Positions 57,304-64,000 of a DNA stretch of 64,000 nt are shown here, one piece after another. Both the position numbers and the translations under genes were made by a program. Within the stretch, counting starts at the first letter, position 1, and each line of letters starts with the position of its first letter. The notes under the pieces were generated by a model. That model worked only from the letters and a program-made list of their open reading frames with translations. It did no database searches and had not been told where the DNA came from. The stretch comes from Przewalskia tangutica (lineage: Eukaryota; Streptophyta; Magnoliopsida; Solanales; Solanaceae), in NCBI GenBank assembly GCA_029844215.1, contig CM056738.1, positions 47,256,388 to 47,320,387 of the forward strand, in the 5' to 3' direction.

Positions 57304-57457
57304 TAGACATTATTTTCTAAGAGATTTGGTTGAAAAACAGCTAGTGCGAATTTATTATGTTGACACACTTCATCAACTAGCTGATATCTTTACAAAAGCT
57401 TTAGATCATGAGAGATTTTCCAATTTGAAAAGCTCTCTTGGTCTCTGTTCTGTCTAA

Positions 57458-58353
57458 ATTCGGCACTGTTGGACGAATGTCGTCTGAAATGTCACTAACA
57501 TTTCAGGTGACATTTACCCTTGTAATATCAGAATCTGATTTTCAGTATTTCGTAATGGCTGATTTGTGTTTACACATGCATTTTTTTAAGTAATAACATG
57601 GTTTTAATGTGATACCGTTCTCTGCGATGATATTATCATAAAAAGGGAGTATCAAAAATAAGGCAAAGCCTTTGTTCAAGTCTCGGCAACTGAAAAAAAA
57701 ATCTCTGGGCAAAGCCCTTGAGAGTTGATACCGTTTCTATTCTACAGGAGTATCAAAGTGCTTAATCAAAAGATATTATGAGAATACTAAATACGTATTT
57801 TTGTATTTTTGGCACGAAAATTATTTTGTATGTATTTTGTGATTAGATTTAGGACTTAATGGGAAAATGTTACATGAGTCTGAAGATTAAACTCACAAAA
57901 TCATGTACAAAAACGTGTCTTGATTTGTTGCCGATAGAAATGTGTTCTTAAGAAATAATGAGAAATGTGTTCTTAAGAAATAATGATACCTGTGTTGCCC
58001 AAAATGTTGCCAACATTACTGATGATATTCTCAGATTATGATATTTTTGGGATGCGATGTATGGCGAATTTTGAAAATTCGATTATTTTTTCCTCAGAAT
58101 GTGCATTGCTTTCTTTAAAAACAAAATTTTGTTGATAAGTGTAAAATCATGATGTCTATCATTTTATTTCTAAAATTTCAGAACAAGTATTGGAATATAA
58201 TTCAAATTCCTAAATTCAAGGAACAAAAATATTTTGCCAAGTGTATAAATGTATCTTCATTTGTTAATTTTTTTCTAGTCCAAGTTTTTTCTCGTCCAAA
58301 AAAAAAAAAAAAAAAAAGGGGAAACCATAATTTCGGTTTGTATAAGAAAACTG
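57458..58353 (+). other. Spacer between Copia pol and env-like ORF
   Basis: This 0.9 kb AT-rich stretch contains no recognisable gene. There is a direct duplication of GAAATGTGTTCTTAAGAAATAATGA-like text (about 57945-57985) and an A18-A20 run at about 58300-58317. Spacers of this kind between pol and the env-like ORF occur in Sireviruses. Confidence 0.6.
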
Positions 58354-60220
58354 ATGGAATCAATTGATAAATCTCACAGCACCCAATACACTCCACTTTC
58401 CCAAATTCTCAAAAACCCTAACCTAAATCCTCCTTCATCCTCTTCACCATTTTCACCCATGGATATATCACCTATGTCAAACCAAATGTCACCAAACATT
58501 TCCGAAAGAACTCCCATGAGCACAAGCCCTCCTATCTGCAAAGATATTATGTTGAGTGAGTTTCAAGAACCACTCGACACTGCCTACCCAGGAGACACCA
58601 ACAATCCGATTGATCTGGAAAGTACTCCAGATGTCACTGTGTTACCGAAAAGAGAAGACACATATAAGTTTTCCACTCGGAGGTCCACTTGAACTTTTGA
58701 AAGAGATTTCGGCAGTGCTGAATCAGCTACAAAACAACCAAAGGTCGATACCACTGCATCTCGTATCGAGCAGTGATTGGAGTGAGTCAGACCTCAATCT
58801 GTCCACTAACGATGATGCTGAGAGGACTCCATCAGTCGAACTACCAATAGAAGCTCCAGCGTCACCATCGTACTCAAATATATTTGTTCCTAATATTGTG
58901 GATTCGAGTGAAGAGAAGGAAATCCCAGATGATACGCCATTGAAGAGGTTTTGCCCCAGAAAAGCAGTGCAAAAACCATTGATTGAAGAACCCTCAGAAG
59001 ACACACCAAATATTGCCAAAAATGTCACAACATCTCCTGTGACTAAAGAGTCAAGTTCCCCAACCTCATCGAGAAAATCTGCAACAGAATCAGAAAATGA
59101 GGTAGGTCCTTTCTCAGAAAAGTTTCTGACCCACGAAAAATCTACACATTGGTCGTGGTACAAGAATAGAACAATAAGAACTGAAAAAGTAATGGACATT
59201 GCATCTTGTAGTGAATATGACCTAATGGATTTCTTCACCGAAAGAAATCTACTAGGCTTTGTGAATAACAAATGTCCATATTCTGAAGATACTGTGAGGT
59301 TGTTCTATACAAACCTAGAGACTAAAATGGAGAAAAACAAATCGAAGAAATTTGGCAAAATTTATCTCTATAACAAGTTTTACAACTTCACACCTGCCAC
59401 AATAAACCAATGTATGGGTCTGAGTGATGGATTAAAGAAGAAAGAAAAGAGGGATGTTATAAATGACAGGGATGAAGTGATATGCTATATCACTGGAGGT
59501 GTGTTGACAAAATGGGTTTCAAGGTGTCCAGCGTCAAAGCTTACCGCATTGTTTGCTATCTTACACAAAATTGCTGTATATAATTGGCTTCCTTCAATGA
59601 ATGAGTCAATTGTAACCATAGAGCAAGCAATTCTTCTCTTTAAGTTAGGTAAGGGTCTTCGAGTCAATCCAGAAAAGACAATCTTCCAACAGATTGTAAA
59701 TTTAGCTGAAAAGGACTCAAACCAAACCTTACATTTCCCCTCCCTGATATTTAAAGTACTTACATCTCAAGGATTCAAACCACCAAAGAAAGATATGATT
59801 AGAAAAGAACCTGAGGTGTACATTGTGAATAAAACAGTACTGAAAAACACGATCAGAATAATTGACCTCCCTTGGAAACTGGTAAGCAGTAGCAGAGAAA
59901 ATGTTGACAAAAATGTTCCCAATATTTTTGACAACACTAATTCAGGACAGTCTCCGATGATAGCTGATTGGATTGTGAGACAAATTGCAAAAATCAATAA
60001 ACAACTGTTTGACATGGATAATGTGAGGCTGGCTCTGATTCAAGCCAGAGATCATTTTATGTCATTGCTTTCTTCCCAAAAAGGGGGAGAGAATTCTGAG
60101 ATACAGGGGGAGACAGATGTTGCCAAGCAGGGGGAGACAGAGGAGAAAGAGGAAGCTGAGACAAGAAAGGCTGCAACTACTCGTAGCCCTGATACTGGTG
60201 CAGGGGGAGATAAAAAGTAA
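58354..60220 (+). pseudogene. Sirevirus env-like ORF, one frameshift
   Basis: The first frame starts at the ATG at 58354 (MESIDKSHSTQYTPLSQILK) and runs in a Ser/Pro-rich stretch to about 58690. The second frame is open from 58556 to 60220 and carries the rest (554 codons, of which about 510 follow the switch). One indel near 58660 separates them. The middle has a globular region with YDLMDFFTERNLLGFVNNK, KIYLYNKFYNFTPATINQCM and SRCPASKLTALFAILHKIAV. This resembles the putative plant transposon protein domain found in Sirevirus env-like genes. The C-terminus is Glu/Lys-rich and overlaps four GGGGGAGA motifs. I see no clear signal peptide or transmembrane helix. Envelope function in plants is unproven. 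Confidence 0.75.
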
Positions 60221-60652
60221 GGTGTGTCGACTCAAGTAGAAAGAGGCTGAAATCTACTACTTGATCAACCTCCAGAGAGACTGTTGTGATGATGTATTAC
60301 TGAGCTGCTGCTGAGATGTTGTTAGATGCTGTTGGATGATGTTTTTTTTTATTATGTGCTAAAGCTGAATTGGAGATGCTGCTAGATGAAGTTTGTTTTA
60401 AATGGTTTAGCTTTGGAGATTTAAAGACAATGGTTGATTATATTTTGGGTTGTAAAATTGGTTTAACAGTCTTAGTGTAAGGCCATGGATGTTTATCTTT
60501 TTTTGATAGTTGTTTCTAATCATATATATATATATACATATTGTATATGTTTTGCTTTTATATACCATCACGGGTTGAGGGAGAGCAGTGTGTGAATATT
60601 GTTGCTACTATAGATCACACATACTCCGTCAATTAGGTTTTGTGAAGAAAGA
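60221..60652 (+). other. 3' UTR of the Sirevirus-like element
   Basis: This stretch is non-coding with GCTGCTGAGATGTTGTTAGATG-like short repeats (60308-60400) and a small AT run at 60522-60535. Confidence 0.6.
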
Positions 60653-60666
60653 TAAAAAGGGGGAGA
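60653..60666 (+). other. Polypurine tract of the Sirevirus-like element
   Basis: AAAAAGGGGGAGAA lies shortly before the 3' LTR start at 60674. It is the last of five GGGGGAGA motifs in this region. Confidence 0.85.
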
Positions 60667-60673
60667 ATATTAA

Positions 60674-61606
60674 TGTTAGGTTATGTGTCATGACATTTTC
60701 CCTAACATATCATTTTTCGTACTAAGTCCAAAACAGAAAATGTCGGAACAAATGTCTTGACATTCTGACCGACATTCTGGTAAAAGTTTTTCCTATCTTC
60801 ACAGGCAGTTTTTTCAGAAAACTGTGATCTTTTTTAAACGTGGAAAATTGACTTAGCAAGGAGTCTTCAAGCAGATCAGGATCGATGAAGACCAAGTCCA
60901 AGAAGGTGCATAACTTAAGGAGCAAGACGTGGAAGAAACAGTCCACGCCGTTGGAGATTTTTCAGCCTCAAGCTACTGCTCACGTGCTCCACATTTTTCT
61001 CAACCTACACAACTGATCGAGGAGTTTTTTAAGGGAACTCTCTACTATAAATAGAGAGGTCACTTCAAGGATTCGATATCCAGAAAATTAGAAGAGAAAA
61101 GATCGAGAGAGCTCTCCAGATTTTAAGATCGAAAACTAGATCAACAAGTGTTGTCTGTATTTGTGACGACATTACAAGTGCTGCCTAGATTCTAGATTTG
61201 TTATTTCATTGAAGCAATTGTAATGAGGTGTTAATCACTTCTATTTTAGATAGATTTTTCAGGCATAAGTCATCTGCGACTTAACCTTTTTATTCCTTTT
61301 GTATCTTCTTGTAACATTGTACAGAAGGAATATTTCAATTGTATATAAATATATACAATACCTTTGGTCATTAACCATCATGGGTTATATTAATATATAA
61401 CCTATGAAAATTAAACTTTTGTGTTCTTTATTTTATTCTGTTGCATTTTAAACTCTTACAAAGGTTTTTCTTAAGTTTTATCTTAGTGTCACCACTTGTG
61501 TCAGACGACATTTTTGCTGACATTCGATACTGTTTCAGCATACTGTTTGTGACTGTTTTGCTGTTTGATTTTAATTAATCCATAGTATAATCCACAGGAC
61601 CAAACA
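60674..61606 (+). mobile_element. 3' LTR of the Sirevirus-like element (933 bp)
   Basis: It starts TGTTAGGTTATGTGTCATGAC after the PPT and ends CCACAGGACCAAACA at 61606. It contains a TATA box at 61046 and a GTATATAAATATATAC hairpin near 61340. Beyond it lies RNase H-like gene sequence. The next five bases are ATTTT; the 5' LTR that would show a matching TSD is absent from the window. Confidence 0.85.
61046..61053 (+). promoter_or_regulatory. TATA box in the Sirevirus-like 3' LTR
   Basis: TATAAATA within CTCTACTATAAATAGAGAGG, 372 bases from the LTR start. The equivalent is at 63936-63943 in the LTR at the window end. Confidence 0.75.
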
Positions 61607-61611
61607 ATTTT

Positions 61612-62005
61612 CAACATGGCTTTACCAATCTTCACTTGGATCTTGATTCTCAAATCATCATTGACATGATAAACAAGGACACTGATGATATGCGGCTGAA
61701 GCACATCATAAACAGAATTAACAACATCAGAGGATCTGTAGTCCAAGTCTCACTGTTTTAGGGAGGCAAATAAGGTTGCTGATTTTTTTGCTAAACTGGC
61801 ATCATCTAGTGGAAATAGAACCTTATACTTCTCAACTGGAGCTCTCAAGAGAAGCAAAGGGTCTTATTCAACTAGACAAATGGCAGTTACCTACTTTTAG
61901 AAGAAGATTTGAAAAGTGTAATTTCTTTGTGCATACCTTCTTTCTTTTAGATTGCTATGTCAATCACTTTTGTAGACTAGAGGCAAAGTTCCGTGTCCCC
62001 CTCTA
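61612..62005 (+). pseudogene. RNase H-like (RVT_3-type) gene remnant, C-terminal part
   Basis: Frame 1 reads HGFTNLHLDLDSQIIIDMIN and then KDTDDMRLKHIINRINNIRG, VVQVSLF, stop. In the next frame REANKVADFFAKLASSSGNR follows, then another shift gives SREAKGLIQLDKWQLPTFRR and KCNFFV. The LDSQ...DM.N and REANKVAD..AK blocks are the second half of the plant RNase H-like domain found in LINE-derived putative ribonuclease H proteins. Two shifts make it non-functional. The 5' half is absent because the Sirevirus LTR lies directly upstream, so insertion probably broke it. Confidence 0.75.
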
Positions 62006-63585
62006 GTCATTCCCCCCACACACCATAGGCTCATGTGATGCCTTATTAAAAAACAAAAAAAAAGAAATTTTTTTGTCAAAATAGTTTCATTGACAAATAT
62101 AATTAAGAGCAACTGCCAGTGAAATACTTCTCCTAAAAGCTTCTATCTTGGTCCTTTTACTAATAGGGCTGCCACCATGCATGTTTTGATCCTATCCCTG
62201 GATAATTTACTAACCCTATCCTTTATGTGACGCCTTGAGACAACTCTAGGTTCGGGTTTACTGAACTTCCAATATTTCAGGACCCACCACTTCACCCCCA
62301 AAAATAGAGTGTTTGTTGTTGGCCAGTAATTTTAATTTACTCTATAATAGGATAGAGGCCAACCATTACTGCTAACTAACACGATGACAATTAAATTATT
62401 TCTATATTTTAATAGATTTTTCGGAATTATCTTTTATAGCTCACTTTCATTAGTAACCATTTCAAACTAGTAAATAAATTTGAAGATATCTTGGGGATAT
62501 TACATTAAAACCTGAGCATGCACTTTTAACGAATTAAAGAGCAGCGAATGGAACTTACCCGACTAGGGAACACAAGAAAATTTGAAAAATTACAGATAGT
62601 GTCAACCTTGGTCTTGTTTTCCTGCATGAAATAGCTGAATTATGCTATAATTGGGGAATGTTAATCACTTGATAAAAAAAAAATTATACCATTAAAATTC
62701 TATCTATTTATATGGGAGTAATGTAATTCTTTTACTATATCATAGAATAAAGCATTGCTCTTAATATTCATTCACCATCTGCGCTTAGTCATTTGAAGTT
62801 GCTAATAGTTACCTACTGAGATAACAGAAATTACAACAAGTGAAATATACATATATATACATGGGTATATATGTCATGCATTTTATTTTTTACACTTACA
62901 TTTTAGCATATTGTAGCGTGTAATCTTATGTTTTGAGTTACTATATCCAACTTTCTAGTATCTATAGTCTTCCTTTAGGTAATATAATAGTATAAACCTT
63001 CTTCTAAATAAAATAATTTAGACATATATATAGAACAAATAGAGATGAGTTCTACTGTTATACTTCAACATTACATATAAATGGATAAAAAGAATAGAAG
63101 ACTTTGTAGCCGAATTGCGGTGAAATCATTCAGTTCAGAAAATTTGAGTACAACTTTTTTCACAATCATATATTTAGCGTAACGTAAGCCATGAGAATAC
63201 TCCTCAGTCAGCATTTTTACTTATTTTGACTGCAACCTACGTTAAACAAAATGATTGTCGCTTTTTTGTGGCAAGGAAAAAATCAATCCAAGACGAGATT
63301 TATTTATTTAAGAGAGAATTAATAAGAAATGAATGAAACTGTTTTTTTTAGCCCTATCTCGAGCAAAAAGCATTGTTCTTAAGAAATACATGTTCTTGAG
63401 AAGTTATTGTTTACATTTAAATATAGGGTGGTAACCAAACCATGTGTGGTCGTGTTGACTGTATTAAAAACTTTATATTGTCCAACTTAGTAAATATAAC
63501 TTCTTGTAATGTGTTACTTAACATATTTTCTAGGTTATCAGTTCATAATTCATATCCGACAATTATTCGTGGTTGACATTAATAT
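62006..63585. other. AT-rich DNA, nothing recognised
   Basis: No coding frame, LTR terminus or tandem array that I could support. It is the only long stretch in the window that looks like ordinary intergenic DNA. It has short A-runs (62050-62075, 62675) and scattered TATATA. Confidence 0.6.
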
Positions 63586-64000
63586 TGTTGATATTGGATA
63601 GGATTTTGTGACAACATTGGCGAAAGCATAGGATAACATCTTCAGGATGTTGCCTGCGATGTTGCGACAACATTTCTGCCAACATCTCTGTAACTGTTTT
63701 GCCTATTCTTCCGGCTTAAGCAGTTGAAGTTACTACGAGTAAAAATGACCTAGGCAAACTTACTAGATTGTTGTGTTTAAAACGTAGTGAAAGACGAAGT
63801 CAAAGCGTGAAGAGAAAGCAGCGAATGACCAAGTCCAGATCGTTGAGGATTTCCAGGAGGAAGACTCGGTTCAAGTTGCTGTCATCTTTTGCTCAACCTC
63901 CGCAACCAGTGGGGATTTCAAGGGAAGCTCAACACTATAAATAGAGGGGAGCTTCACAAGTATCGATATCCAGATTTAGAGAAGAAGAACTTTCAAGAGA
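63586..64000 (+). mobile_element. Start of a second Sirevirus-like LTR (runs off the window)
   Basis: A TGTTGATATTGGAT start is followed by GACAACATT-type repeats, GACCAAGTCCA, TTTTGCTCAACCTCCGCAACC and a TATA box at 63936. The layout matches the LTR at 60674-61606 (GACCAAGTCCAAG, CTCAACCTACACAACTGATC, ACTATAAATAGAG, ATCGATATCCAG-like end). Sequence identity is moderate, so it is a different element of the same group. No PPT precedes it, so it would be a 5' LTR or solo LTR. Confidence 0.75.
63936..63943 (+). promoter_or_regulatory. TATA box in the LTR at the window end
   Basis: TATAAATA within CAACACTATAAATAGAGGGG, 350 bases from the LTR start. Confidence 0.75.

Larger units (their letters stand above)
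56114..57457 (+). pseudogene. Sirevirus-like Copia pol part 2 (RT and RNase H)
   Basis: Continues RT directly after the TSD: LVAQGYSQVEGIDYEETFAP, RLLFAIACC, HQMDVKGAFLN, YKLKKALYGLKQAPHAWYGR and YVDD at 56506-56517. Defects: a TAA at 56602 where relatives have Glu (GELTFFLGL), a frame shift in a (TG)n run near 56860, a TGA at about 56986, and a TA microsatellite at 57282-57303 that replaces codons before RHYFLRDLVE. RNase H motifs DRKSTSGGCFYLG, SLSTAESEYVAAESCCSQLI and YCDNMSAINISKNPV are clear. It ends DIFTKALDHERFSNLKSSLG and a stop at 57455. In Sireviruses an env-like ORF follows, as here. Confidence 0.9.

Noticed and set aside
58723..59271. 182-residue minus-strand open frame
   Set aside because: Antisense shadow of the Sirevirus env-like ORF, which has recognisable conserved segments on the plus strand.

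Overview
This 64 kb window is repeat-dense nuclear DNA of a flowering plant. I see no intact host gene, no tRNA or rRNA gene and no prokaryotic feature. The evidence is LTR retrotransposon structure: TG...CA termini, 5-bp target-site duplications (TSDs), primer-binding sites (PBS) complementary to plant tRNA 3' ends, polypurine tracts (PPT), and broken gag/pol domains. The style of the LTR ends (for example a start of TGTTAYACCCCG with an end of GGGTCGTGACA) and of the Tat-type 3' UTR repeats resembles Solanaceae genomes. That species-level impression is memory-based inference and is not proven here.

Layout. (1) 1-5737: a Tat/Ogre-like Gypsy LTR on the minus strand (2377-5737) with its PBS and leader, facing a second, inverted LTR fragment (1-1824). 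Together they form an imperfect inverted repeat. (2) 5738-29675: two tandem copies of a composite Copia plus PIF/Harbinger-remnant unit. The gag of the second Copia copy is split by a minus-strand Gypsy element (7424-25754, TSD ATAAG). That element is in turn split by a plus-strand Gypsy element (13720-23263, TSD CTTAC). Both Gypsy elements have lost most or all of pol. (3) 29676-36415: decayed LTR-like DNA, then a Copia LTR end, PBS and gag (33051-33668) cut by a minus-strand Gypsy LTR fragment that carries a tandem duplication of its own end. (4) 36416-51340: a long Tat-type Gypsy element with LTR, PBS, an extra DUF7745-like ORF, gag, protease, a candidate intron, RT, two RNase H regions, integrase, and a 3' UTR packed with tandem repeats including a 28-bp array. 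Its 3' LTR is truncated and belongs to a different subfamily from its 5' LTR. (5) 51341-61606: the 3' two thirds of a Sirevirus-like Copia element (integrase, RT, RNase H, env-like ORF, repeated PPT motifs, 3' LTR). Its RT is interrupted by a 3.85 kb solo Gypsy LTR (TSD CTAGA). (6) 61612-62005: a frameshifted RNase H-like gene remnant next to the Sirevirus LTR. (7) 62006-63585: AT-rich DNA with nothing recognisable. (8) 63586-64000: the start of another Sirevirus-like LTR running off the edge.

The genes do not form a pathway. The window is a stack of insertions whose relative order can be read from the nesting. The most striking unexplained signal is systematic. Between otherwise near-identical repeat copies, differences concentrate at CAG/CTG trinucleotides, which appear as CGA/CG or TCG/CG in the other copy. 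This recurs in both Gypsy LTR pairs, in the 28-bp array and possibly in a PBS. I think it is more likely a consensus error at methylated CHG sites than biology, and it may explain many of the apparent frameshifts.
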